The notes under the pieces are model-generated. The model did no database searches. It worked only from the letters and a program-made list of their open reading frames with translations, and had not been told where the DNA came from. Shown here piece by piece: positions 16,098 to 23,965 of a stretch of DNA of 64,000 bases (its first letter is position 1; every line of letters starts with the position of its first letter). The stretch spans positions 62,001-126,000 of the forward strand of contig CANENE010000004.1 in NCBI GenBank assembly GCA_947428835.1, given 5' to 3'. Source of the DNA: an uncultured bacterium (GTDB taxonomy: Bacteria; Cyanobacteriota; Vampirovibrionia; Gastranaerophilales; Gastranaerophilaceae). The translations under genes were made by a program, and so were the position numbers.

Positions 16098-16864
16098 TTA
16101 AAAATACAATAACCAGCCTTCAAAATGATTTAATAAAATATGCAGTTAAATTACAAAATTCTTCTTTTCGAAAAAAAGAAGGCTTAATTTTGCTTGATGG
16201 CGAAAAATCTGTTCAAGGGGTTATTGAAGCAGGTTTAGAATTCGAATATTTATTCATAAAAAATGAAAGCGAGCTTGAAAAATTTAAGAATACCAAAATA
16301 AAAAACCTTGTCTTGGTTGATGATAAAATCTTGAAAAAAATATCTACAACAGTTTCAGCTTCTCAAATTGCAGGAATTGTTAAAGAAAAAAAATACAATA
16401 AAGAAGATTTTTTGAAGTATAAAAAAATAGCATTAATTGAAGATATAAAAGACCCGGGAAACCTTGGCACCATAATAAGAAGTGCGCTTGCTTTTTCAAT
16501 GGATGCAATAATTTTATTTGGAAATTGCGTTGATTTGTATTCTACAAAAACAATTAGGGCTTCTGCTTCAAATATTTTCAAAATTCCGATTTTATTAACA
16601 GATGATATGGATTTTTTAAAAGTGCTTAAAAAAACACATACAATAATTTCAACTGTTGTAAACTCCAAAAAAGATTTTACAAAATACAAATTTGAGCAAA
16701 ATTATGTTATTGCCTTTGGCTGTGAAGCATGCGGTTTAAGCGAAAAAATATTAAACATTTCTGATGAAAAATTGACAATAGCCATGGCAAATAATGTGGA
16801 ATCCCTAAATTTAGGTGTATGCGCTTCAATCGTTTTTGCATTTGCTAAAAATTATAGCCTTTAG
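16094..16864 (+). CDS. SpoU/TrmH-family RNA 2'-O-methyltransferase
   Basis: 256 residues. The SPOUT knot motifs are visible: motif 1 IEDIKDPGNLGTIIRSA, motif 2 FGCEACGLS, and motif 3 NNVESLNLGVCASIVFAF. An N-terminal substrate-binding domain (RKKEGLILLDGEKSVQGVIE) suggests a 23S rRNA methylase of the RlmB/TsnR-like group; the target base cannot be told. It overlaps the M24 gene stop by four bases (ATGA), showing coupling. Confidence 0.9.
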   Translation: MIKNTITSLQNDLIKYAVKLQNSSFRKKEGLILLDGEKSVQGVIEAGLEFEYLFIKNESELEKFKNTKIKNLVLVDDKILKKISTTVSASQIAGIVKEKKYNKEDFLKYKKIALIEDIKDPGNLGTIIRSALAFSMDAIILFGNCVDLYSTKTIRASASNIFKIPILLTDDMDFLKVLKKTHTIISTVVNSKKDFTKYKFEQNYVIAFGCEACGLSEKILNISDEKLTIAMANNVESLNLGVCASIVFAFAKNYSL

Positions 16865-16869
16865 TTGTC

Positions 16870-16898
16870 TTGCAACGTCGGATTTGTTGTGCTAGAAT
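16870..16898 (+). promoter_or_regulatory. Sigma-70-type promoter
   Basis: TTGCAA (16870-16875), 17 bp, TAGAAT (16893-16898), just after the methyltransferase stop and upstream of the 67-aa gene. Spacing is ideal. Confidence 0.55.
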
Positions 16899-16930
16899 AT
16901 ATTGGTGAAGTAGCTTAAAAGGATATGTAA

Positions 16931-17134
16931 ATGCAAATCGTTCCGGTATTATTAGCATGTCGTTTAGTTAAAAATGGTAATACGCATCCGGCGCAGTTTA
17001 CAAGAAGCAAAAACAATAATATTCAAAGCAGACCTTATCACAAATATACAGGAAATGTTAGTGCTGACCTTGCATGGGCAAGCATGTTTGATAACAAAAT
17101 TGCACAAGAATTAAAATTATTAGGCTTAATATAA
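16931..17134 (+). CDS. Hypothetical small protein (67 aa)
   Basis: Begins MQIVPVLLACRLVKNGN after AAAGGATATGTAA and ends KIAQELKLLGLI. The middle is polar and basic (ARFTRSKNN-like, with RPYHKYTG) and there is no true signal peptide. It has its own likely promoter, and a prepilin gene follows 36 bp later. I do not recognise it; codon use and ribosome site support it being real. Confidence 0.6.
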   Translation: MQIVPVLLACRLVKNGNTHPAQFTRSKNNNIQSRPYHKYTGNVSADLAWASMFDNKIAQELKLLGLI

Positions 17135-17170
17135 TATAAGCTTGGTAGTTTTTATTAAAAGGGAGTTTAA

Positions 17171-17902
17171 ATGAGAAGAGCTTTTACACTAGCTGAAATT
17201 ATGATAGTTTTTATTGTTATCGGTGTACTTACCGCAATACTTTTACCTAGCGCTTTTCAAATTACACCGGATGAGGGTGTATTAAAATTTAAAAAAGCAA
17301 ATACGACACTAGGTAATGTTATAAGAGAGTTAGTATATTCCGATAAATATTATGCCGAAGGTGATTTGGGCAAAAAGGCTGATGGCACCTTGGTTGATGA
17401 AACTGATAACAAAAGATATTTTTGTGAAACTTTCTCCGAGATAGTTACTTATAAGAAAAAAGACTGCAGTGATAAGGTTGAAGCTTCCCATGATTATATT
17501 GACCTTTCTACATTAACCAAAGATTATACCGAAGCTCAATATAAAGTAAAAACTGATGAAATTGATGAGTGGTGTAAAGCCGCTGAAAAATCAGTTGGAG
17601 CAGAACTTGTAACTTCAGATGGAGTTATTTGGTTCCAAGCAAGTCCGGGTACAACTTTTGGTCAGCAAACAAAAAAAGATTCTGCAGACGTAAGGATTTT
17701 TGGCGATCCGAATTCAAAAGAAGAGCCTTACGTAAAAGATTACAATGGCTTTGATGCAGCTTATAAGGTAGTATGCTTTGATGTTGACGAATTGGAAGAT
17801 GGCATAGATTCTTTTGGTTATGGCATTCGTGCTGATGGAAAAATGCTTCCAAGTACAAGAACATTAGAATATATCAAAAAATCAATTCAAAAAGAAAATT
17901 AG
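17171..17902 (+). CDS. Prepilin-type N-terminal methylation protein (pseudopilin-like)
   Basis: 243 residues. The N-terminus MRRAFTLAEIMIVFIVIGVL is a short basic leader followed by a type III prepilin signal with Glu at mature position 5 and one hydrophobic helix; cleavage would be between Ala4 and Phe5. The rest is a large periplasmic domain with paired cysteines. It should be processed by a prepilin peptidase and join a type IV pilus or type II secretion pseudopilus, or be a surface protein using that route. No other pilus genes are adjacent. The ribosome site AAAGGGAG precedes the ATG. Confidence 0.85.
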   Translation: MRRAFTLAEIMIVFIVIGVLTAILLPSAFQITPDEGVLKFKKANTTLGNVIRELVYSDKYYAEGDLGKKADGTLVDETDNKRYFCETFSEIVTYKKKDCSDKVEASHDYIDLSTLTKDYTEAQYKVKTDEIDEWCKAAEKSVGAELVTSDGVIWFQASPGTTFGQQTKKDSADVRIFGDPNSKEEPYVKDYNGFDAAYKVVCFDVDELEDGIDSFGYGIRADGKMLPSTRTLEYIKKSIQKEN

Positions 17903-17925
17903 TTAAATAGAATATAAGGTAGATT

Positions 17926-18714
17926 ATGGCAGAAAATATTGCCGAAATAGGCATTTTTGGCGGCTCAGGTTTTTATAAATTTTTGGATGATATCGAAGAG
18001 ATAAATATTGAAACTCCATATGGCAGAACATCTGATGCATTGATGATAGGAAAAATTGCATCTAAAAAAGTAGCTTTTATGCCGCGCCATGGAAGGAACC
18101 ATTCTATTGCACCTCATAAAGTAAATTATAGGGCAAATGTTTGGGCAATGAAAGAAATTGGCTGTAAAAGAGTAATTTCTCCTTGTGCTGCAGGATCCTT
18201 GCAAAAACATGTAAAACCCGGCGATATAGTTTTTTGCGACCAATATATAAATTGGACAAATGGCAGATTGGATACTTATTTTGATGAATGCGATATTCAA
18301 CACATTTCTGCGGCTGAACCGTATTGTCCCGAGCTTAGAAATATTGCGATAGAATGCGCACAAATGCTTGGTTATTCATATCATAAAACAGGAACGGTTG
18401 TAGTTGTGCAAGGGCCCAGATTTTCAACAAAATCCGAAAGTGCATTTTTTACAAAACAAGGTTGGGAAGTCATTAATATGACTCAGTATCCTGAAGCTCA
18501 TCTTGTTAAAGAATTAAATATGTGCCCGTTAAATATTTCTTTAATTACCGATTATGATGCAGGGTTGGTGGGCGACGTTGAACCTGTGAGCCATGAAGCT
18601 GTTATGAAAGTTTTTGAGCAAAATATAACTAAGCTTCAAAAATTGTTATTTTCTATTGTAGAAAATATTGATGAAAATAAAACGTGTGCTTGCGATAATG
18701 CTGCCAAGTGGTAA
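17926..18714 (+). CDS. mtnP: 5'-methylthioadenosine phosphorylase
   Basis: Phosphorolysis of methylthioadenosine to adenine and methylthioribose-1-phosphate, part of methionine salvage. The 262-residue protein begins with IGIFGGSGFYKF (phosphate loop), then MPRHGRNHSIAPHKVNYRAN and the purine-binding part GPRFSTKSES and NMTQYPEAHLVKE. The NMT and the Asp-containing ITDYDAG favour methylthioadenosine or a related nucleoside; some members accept inosine or guanosine. Length is normal. Confidence 0.92.
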   Translation: MAENIAEIGIFGGSGFYKFLDDIEEINIETPYGRTSDALMIGKIASKKVAFMPRHGRNHSIAPHKVNYRANVWAMKEIGCKRVISPCAAGSLQKHVKPGDIVFCDQYINWTNGRLDTYFDECDIQHISAAEPYCPELRNIAIECAQMLGYSYHKTGTVVVVQGPRFSTKSESAFFTKQGWEVINMTQYPEAHLVKELNMCPLNISLITDYDAGLVGDVEPVSHEAVMKVFEQNITKLQKLLFSIVENIDENKTCACDNAAKW

Positions 18715-18739
18715 TAAAATATAAAAAGGAGATTGTCTT

Positions 18740-19006
18740 ATGGGACTTGCTTATGTGGTTGCAAAAATCTTTGATTTATGTTTCCTTGTGCTGTTTATTT
18801 CAATAGTACTGACTTGGATTCCAAATATCAATTGGTATAATGAACCATTTCGCTCTTTAAGAGCGTTTAGCGAGATATTTTTTGCCCCATTTAGAAGAAT
18901 AGTTCCTCCAATCGGAATGATAGATATTTCTCCAATTATTGCATTTTTTTGTCTTTCAATTGCAAGAAATATCATCATCAGACTTCTAATAGGGCTTGGC
19001 CTATAG
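18740..19006 (+). CDS. YggT family membrane protein
   Basis: 88 residues with two hydrophobic segments flanking a conserved middle: an N-terminal helix (CFLVLFISIVLTWIP), the family phrase FAPFRRIVPPIGMIDISPI, and a C-terminal helix. YggT/Ycf19-like proteins occur widely in cyanobacteria and have been linked to membrane and cell-shape functions. The ribosome site AAAAAGGAG precedes ATG. The stop is 18 bp from the converging fabF stop. Confidence 0.9.
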   Translation: MGLAYVVAKIFDLCFLVLFISIVLTWIPNINWYNEPFRSLRAFSEIFFAPFRRIVPPIGMIDISPIIAFFCLSIARNIIIRLLIGLGL

Positions 19007-19023
19007 GTTATAAAACAAGAAGT

Positions 19024-20277
19024 TTAGTTGCCTTTATTGAAAATTAAAACCGAATTATGTCCGCCAAAACCAAAAGAATTAGACATAACATGTGTCATTT
19101 GTTTTTCTTGCGCCACATTTGCAACATAATTGAGGTTTCCGCATTCAGGATCTTGGTTTTCAAGGTTAATTGTAGGCGGCACAATACCTTCATTTAATGC
19201 CATAATTGATATTATTGCTTCAACTGATCCTGCGCCTCCCAACATATGTCCTGTCATTGATTTTGTTGAAGACATAAGAAGCTTTTTATTTTCATTTTTG
19301 TTTTTAAATAGTTTTTCAACTGCTTTTGATTCTGCAATGTCGCCTGCGTGGGTGGATGTTCCGTGCGCATTGATATAGTCAATATCTTGAGGTTTTAAAT
19401 TCGCTTCTTTAAGAGCATTTTCAATAGCTAAAATTACGCCATTTCCATTAGGATCGGGAGCTACCATATCATAAGCATCTGATGATTGTCCATAACCTGT
19501 TAGTTCTGCATATATTTTAGCACCTCTTTTAATAGCGTGTTCTCTTTCTTCTAAAACTAAAATTCCGGCTCCTTCTGACATGATAAAGCCGTCTCTATTA
19601 ATATCGTATGGGCGAGATGCTTTTGTAGGTTCTTCATTATGTTTTGACAAGGTTTTAGCAGATGTGAATGCCCCTATTCCAAGATCGCAAATTCCGGCTT
19701 CGGCACCGCCTGCAATCATAATGTCGGCTTCATTGTACTGTATAAGTCTTGCAGCATCTCCAATTGAATGCGCTCCTGTAGAACAAGCTGTAACAATAGA
19801 TTTAGAAGGACCCCTTAGCCCGTATTTAATTGAAATTTTGCCTGCTGCCATATTACATATCATCATTGGAACCATAAAGGGTGAACACTTATGATAACCT
19901 CTGACAGTCATTACTTCATGGTTTTTTTGTATTGTTTCAAGTCCTCCCGCAGCAGAGCCTGCGATAACTCCAAATCTTGTTAAATCTTCTTTTTCAAGGT
20001 CAAGTTTTGAATCTTCTATAGCAATTGTTGCAGCAACCATTGAACACAAAATGAATTTATCCATGCGACGTGCGTCTTTAGCGTCAACATATTGGCTTGA
20101 ATCAAATTCGGGTATCTGTCCTCCGATATGGACAAGGTGTTTTTCTTTATCTAAGTTAAGATATCGAATACCACTTTTACCTTTTTTTAAATTATCCCAT
20201 AAAATATCCAGCCCGACACCAAATGGGGTAACACAACCCATGCCTGTTACAACAACGCGTCTTTTCATTTTGCTCAT
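19024..20277 (-). CDS. fabF: 3-oxoacyl-ACP synthase II
   Basis: Elongating condensing enzyme of type II fatty-acid synthesis. 417 residues with the catalytic Cys in TACSTGAHS, the first His in INAHGTSTHAGD and the second in STKSMTGHMLGGAGSVEA; GFGGHN near the C-terminus completes the KAS II pattern. AAGGAG lies 3 bp before the ATG at 20277, and a second ATG is at 20268. It is the last gene of a leftward operon starting with a ferredoxin. Confidence 0.96.
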   Translation of the reverse strand: MSKMKRRVVVTGMGCVTPFGVGLDILWDNLKKGKSGIRYLNLDKEKHLVHIGGQIPEFDSSQYVDAKDARRMDKFILCSMVAATIAIEDSKLDLEKEDLTRFGVIAGSAAGGLETIQKNHEVMTVRGYHKCSPFMVPMMICNMAAGKISIKYGLRGPSKSIVTACSTGAHSIGDAARLIQYNEADIMIAGGAEAGICDLGIGAFTSAKTLSKHNEEPTKASRPYDINRDGFIMSEGAGILVLEEREHAIKRGAKIYAELTGYGQSSDAYDMVAPDPNGNGVILAIENALKEANLKPQDIDYINAHGTSTHAGDIAESKAVEKLFKNKNENKKLLMSSTKSMTGHMLGGAGSVEAIISIMALNEGIVPPTINLENQDPECGNLNYVANVAQEKQMTHVMSNSFGFGGHNSVLIFNKGN

Positions 20278-20315
20278 TATCTCCTTAAGCTATTTTTCCA
20301 GTATTCTATTTATGT

Positions 20316-21311
20316 TTATTTTTCCAGTTTTATAATTGCATTTGCTCCAGTCATTCCTGCTCCAAAAGCACTTATTAATATTGTTGCGGGAAGTTTAATC
20401 TTGCCTGCACTGATTGCTTCTGTTATTGCAACGGGAATTGAGGCTGCTGACATATTTCCATAACTTTTGATATTTGATATTACCTTGCTTTCATCAATAT
20501 TTAGCCTTTGGGCTAAAGAATCTATCATTCTTTGATTAGATTGATGTGGTACAAAATAATCAATATCCTCGATTTTAAGATTTGTTTCCTCAAGCAATTC
20601 TTCAATTTTGGGTGGTATAGCCTGCATTACAAACTTGTATACATCTTTACCTTTCATATTTATAAAGCCGTTGTAATTTTCGTGGGTTTGTTCAGTTAAA
20701 GGACAGTTTTCTTTTTGATTTTTTAATGTGATATAATGTCCGACAGAGCCATCTGAAATAAGTTTTACATTAATTATGTCATCTTCTTCAATTTCATCGG
20801 CACTTATAATGGCTGCACCTGCGCCATCGCCGAACAATACACACACACTTCTGTCATGCCAGTCTGTGAATTTTGTTGTTGTATCTGTTGCAACAATTAA
20901 GATATTTTTATACATACCTGATTTTATATATGCTTTTGCAACGCTAAGAGAATATATAAATCCGCTGCAAGCTGCGCGAAGGTCGAATGCTGCTGCATTT
21001 TTTGCATTGATTGCATCTTGTATGATGCAAGCCGTTGAAGGATAGATGTCTTCGGGTGCTGAACAGGCTGATATAATTAAATCAAAATCCATAGGGTTAA
21101 AATTAATTTTTTCAATAACCTTTTTCGCTGCTTTAACCCCTAGTGTCGTTGATGTTTCATCGTTTCCTATGACTCTTCTTTCTTTAATGCCTGTTCTTGT
21201 GCTAATCCATTCATCTGAAGTGTCGAGTATTTGTGTTAAGTCGTCATTTGTTATTATGTTATCTGCAACAGCAAAATCTATTGCTTTTATTTTTGTATAC
21301 ATTTTGTTCAT
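20316..21311 (-). CDS. fabH: 3-oxoacyl-ACP synthase III
   Basis: Starts fatty-acid synthesis by joining an acyl-CoA primer to malonyl-ACP. 331 residues with RTGIKERRV, the catalytic Cys in RAACSGFIYSL, His in VPHQSNQRM and Asn in YGNMSAAS, all standard KAS III. It sits nine bases behind the gamma subunit of a 2-oxoacid:ferredoxin oxidoreductase, an enzyme that can make acyl-CoA primers, which suggests branched or odd primers. Substrate preference cannot be read from the sequence by eye. Confidence 0.96.
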   Translation of the reverse strand: MNKMYTKIKAIDFAVADNIITNDDLTQILDTSDEWISTRTGIKERRVIGNDETSTTLGVKAAKKVIEKINFNPMDFDLIISACSAPEDIYPSTACIIQDAINAKNAAAFDLRAACSGFIYSLSVAKAYIKSGMYKNILIVATDTTTKFTDWHDRSVCVLFGDGAGAAIISADEIEEDDIINVKLISDGSVGHYITLKNQKENCPLTEQTHENYNGFINMKGKDVYKFVMQAIPPKIEELLEETNLKIEDIDYFVPHQSNQRMIDSLAQRLNIDESKVISNIKSYGNMSAASIPVAITEAISAGKIKLPATILISAFGAGMTGANAIIKLEK

Positions 21312-21320
21312 AAGTTTAGT

Positions 21321-21881
21321 TTAGTTATCTCCCTTTTGAGTGTAATTGAAGCCTGTTTGATATGCTTCAATATTTTTTTGTATAAGCTCTTGTTTATTCT
21401 TTAATACATTTTGCGTTGCTTGTTTAACGGTTTCAATAGAAAAATTACCTGTAATTTTGGATAATATTCCAAGTGCAATTGAGTTTGCAACCTTAATGTT
21501 TCCTAAATTCATTGCAAGCTCACTTAATGGTGCAAAGATATAATTTATATCCTGTCTTACTCTGTTTTCCTGCACCATGGAGGAATTAACTATTATTGTG
21601 CCATTTGGTTTTACTTTAGAAATGAATTTATCAAAAGAAGTTTGGTTTAAAGCTATGATATAGTCTGCTTTGTCATTTTGAAGATTAAGGATTTCATCGT
21701 CCGAGCAATTGACTTCACAGTTAACTGCTCCACCTCTCATTTCTGCGCCATAGCTTGAACAGAATGTAACGTGTTTGCCGTCTAACATAAAAATATAGGC
21801 CAAAAATGACCCTGAAGATAAAACTCCTTGTCCTCCTGCTCCGCATACTATGTAATTTTCATCTTCTTTTTTGAAATTCAT
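21321..21881 (-). CDS. 2-oxoacid:ferredoxin oxidoreductase, gamma subunit
   Basis: 186 residues of the pyruvate/ketoisovalerate oxidoreductase catalytic-domain family: GAGGQGVLSSGSFLAYI near the N-terminus and SSYGAEMRGGAVNCEV. It assembles with the alpha, beta and ferredoxin subunits encoded just upstream, to oxidise 2-oxoacids to acyl-CoA while reducing ferredoxin, an oxygen-sensitive step typical of anaerobes. Spacing to the beta gene is one base. Confidence 0.9.
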   Translation of the reverse strand: MNFKKEDENYIVCGAGGQGVLSSGSFLAYIFMLDGKHVTFCSSYGAEMRGGAVNCEVNCSDDEILNLQNDKADYIIALNQTSFDKFISKVKPNGTIIVNSSMVQENRVRQDINYIFAPLSELAMNLGNIKVANSIALGILSKITGNFSIETVKQATQNVLKNKQELIQKNIEAYQTGFNYTQKGDN

Positions 21882-21882
21882 T

Positions 21883-22629
21883 TTATTTTTCCTTAAATAC
21901 CTTGACGGGGTATATTTTGCTTAATTCCTCTTTTATTCTCGTGTGTGAATCCTGCGGGCTTAATTTCCAATTTGTAGGACAGGAAGATAAGATTTCAACA
22001 AAAGAAAAACCCAGGCCTTTAATTTGATACTCAAAAGCCTTTTTAATTGCACTTTTTGCATTAATTATGTTTTTGTAGTCATATAAGGCAACTCTTGCGC
22101 TAAAACAAGTTCCATCGCAAAGTGCTATTTGTTCTGCGGTTTTAATTGGAAAGCCATGGTATTGTTCATTTCTTCCCATAGGGCTTGTGGTTGTAACCTG
22201 GTTAAGTACGCTTGTGGGTCCCATTTGACCGCCTGTCATGCCATAGTTTGTATTATTTATACATATAGCTGTTATTTTTTCACCTCTTAAGGCACTATGC
22301 ATGGATTCTGCAAGTCCAATTGAAGCAAAATCGCCATCTCCCTGATATGTAAATACGATATTATCTTTGCCATTTGCACTAAATGCTCTTTTTGCTCCTG
22401 TTGCAACAGCACATCCTCTTCCGTGCGGAGATTCAATACAATCGACATCTAAAACATTATATAATAATACGGAACATCCTGATGATGCTATAGCAAGAGT
22501 TCTATCTTGTATATTTAATTCATCAATGACCTGTGCTACAAGTTTTATTGCAACTCCATGGTCGCATCCTGCGCAAAATGTAAAGGTACAGTCTTTTTTT
22601 ATCGATTTTGGAACGTTAAATACCTGCAT
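21883..22629 (-). CDS. 2-oxoacid:ferredoxin oxidoreductase, beta (TPP-binding) subunit
   Basis: 248 residues carrying the thiamine diphosphate fold: FCAGCDHGVAIKLVAQV, SSGCSVLLYN, HGRGCAVATGAKRA and the GDGDFASIG...NNTNYGMTGGQ motif that binds TPP and metal. The domain size matches KOR/VOR-type four-subunit enzymes. Its start overlaps the alpha-subunit stop by 14 bases. Confidence 0.92.
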   Translation of the reverse strand: MQVFNVPKSIKKDCTFTFCAGCDHGVAIKLVAQVIDELNIQDRTLAIASSGCSVLLYNVLDVDCIESPHGRGCAVATGAKRAFSANGKDNIVFTYQGDGDFASIGLAESMHSALRGEKITAICINNTNYGMTGGQMGPTSVLNQVTTTSPMGRNEQYHGFPIKTAEQIALCDGTCFSARVALYDYKNIINAKSAIKKAFEYQIKGLGFSFVEILSSCPTNWKLSPQDSHTRIKEELSKIYPVKVFKEK

Positions 22630-23689
22630 TAACGCCTCCTTTAATAATATTATCTATAATATTTATTATTTCTTCTTTTTTGAGCCAGCTTCCGACAGGC
22701 TTTCCGACAAATGATATTTGAGCGTTTGATAATACTGATAACTGCACATCTTTAAGCATTTGACCCATATTCATTTCAATGTCTATAATTTGTTTTGCCT
22801 GTAAAGATAATTCTGAAAGTCGCTTTTTAGGGAAAGGATATAGGGTAATTGGTCTAAATACTCCCATTTTAACCCCCTGTTCCCTGTAGTAGTTGCACAC
22901 AGCTTTTGCATGTCTTGACAGTGAGCCAAAGGCAGTTAAAATAATATCGGCATCATCCAGCATGTATTCTTCGCATTGGACTTCGTTTTCTTCAATATAC
23001 CTGTATTTCTTATGCATTTCGACAATGTGTTTATTTAATGCTGTTTCATTTGGTTCTAATGAATGAATTTTTCTTGAGGTTCTGTCTTTGTTTCCATCTA
23101 ATCTCCAGGAAGAATTATCAATTTCCTGATATGGATTCGTATTAATTTCAACACCTTCTGCCATTTGTCCAAGAAGACCATCTACAAGTAAAATTACAGG
23201 GTTTCTGTATTTTTGGGCAAGATAAAAAGCTTTTTGGGTGAAGTCGGCACATTCTTGTACCGAAGCCGGAGATAGGACTATTGTGTGATAATCGCCATTT
23301 CCTCCACCTGTTACCGCTTGGTTATAATCTCCTTGTGAAGGATAAATATATCCTTGTCCGGGACCTGCTCTCATGACGTTTACAAGGACAATCGGGAGTT
23401 CATCGCTTGCAGCGTAAGATAGCGCTTCTTGCATAAGGGCAACAGCGCATGATGAGCTTGAAACCAAGACTTTAGTGCCGGTTGCAGTACCACCCAGTGC
23501 CATATTGATTGCTGCAATTTCAGATTCAGCACAAACATAGCCTAGTCCTCTTTTTGGCATTTCGCTGCTTAAAAATTCTCCTATTTCGCTCTGCGGAGTA
23601 ATAGGATAGCCAAAATAGCAGCTGCAGCCACTTTCCAAAGCAGCCTTGGCGATTGCAATATTACCTTTTAAAAGGACTTTATTTGTCAT
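22616..23689 (-). CDS. 2-oxoacid:ferredoxin oxidoreductase, alpha subunit (VorB/KorA-like)
   Basis: 357 residues. The N-terminal core domain has KGNIAIAKAALESGCSCYFGYPITPQSEIGE, followed by AESEIAAINMALGGTATG and the RAGPGQGYIYPSQGDYNQA stretch typical of this subunit. The compact form resembles VorB (2-oxoisovalerate) or KorA (2-oxoglutarate); substrate remains open. FabH being in the same operon leans toward branched-chain 2-oxoacids. It overlaps the ferredoxin stop by 11 bases. Confidence 0.9.
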   Translation of the reverse strand: MTNKVLLKGNIAIAKAALESGCSCYFGYPITPQSEIGEFLSSEMPKRGLGYVCAESEIAAINMALGGTATGTKVLVSSSSCAVALMQEALSYAASDELPIVLVNVMRAGPGQGYIYPSQGDYNQAVTGGGNGDYHTIVLSPASVQECADFTQKAFYLAQKYRNPVILLVDGLLGQMAEGVEINTNPYQEIDNSSWRLDGNKDRTSRKIHSLEPNETALNKHIVEMHKKYRYIEENEVQCEEYMLDDADIILTAFGSLSRHAKAVCNYYREQGVKMGVFRPITLYPFPKKRLSELSLQAKQIIDIEMNMGQMLKDVQLSVLSNAQISFVGKPVGSWLKKEEIINIIDNIIKGGVNAGI

Positions 23690-23894
23690 TTACTACTTCC
23701 TCTATTGCCATATCAGGACAAACCATTGCACAAATGGCACAGCCCAAGCATTGGTTTTTTGTATCATTAAACTCTACGGTATATTGTGCCATAGAACCAA
23801 TATTATCGCTTTTTTGGATAAGTTTTTTCGGACATGCATCGATGCATAAATAACAAGATTTGCATTTTGCCTCGTTTATTTTTATATGTGACAT
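23679..23894 (-). CDS. 2[4Fe-4S] ferredoxin subunit of the 2-oxoacid oxidoreductase
   Basis: 71 residues with two clusters: CKSCYLCIDACPKK and CLGCAICAMVCPD, each CxxCxxCxxxCP. First gene of the six-gene leftward operon; it is the electron-transfer (delta) subunit of the complex. The ATG at 23894 follows GGAGAG. Confidence 0.93.
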   Translation of the reverse strand: MSHIKINEAKCKSCYLCIDACPKKLIQKSDNIGSMAQYTVEFNDTKNQCLGCAICAMVCPDMAIEEVVNDK

Positions 23895-23965
23895 AAAACT
23901 CTCCAGAACTAATATACTATATATTATCTCATAAAATAAAAAAAAGTATATTTATTTAAAAAGCT

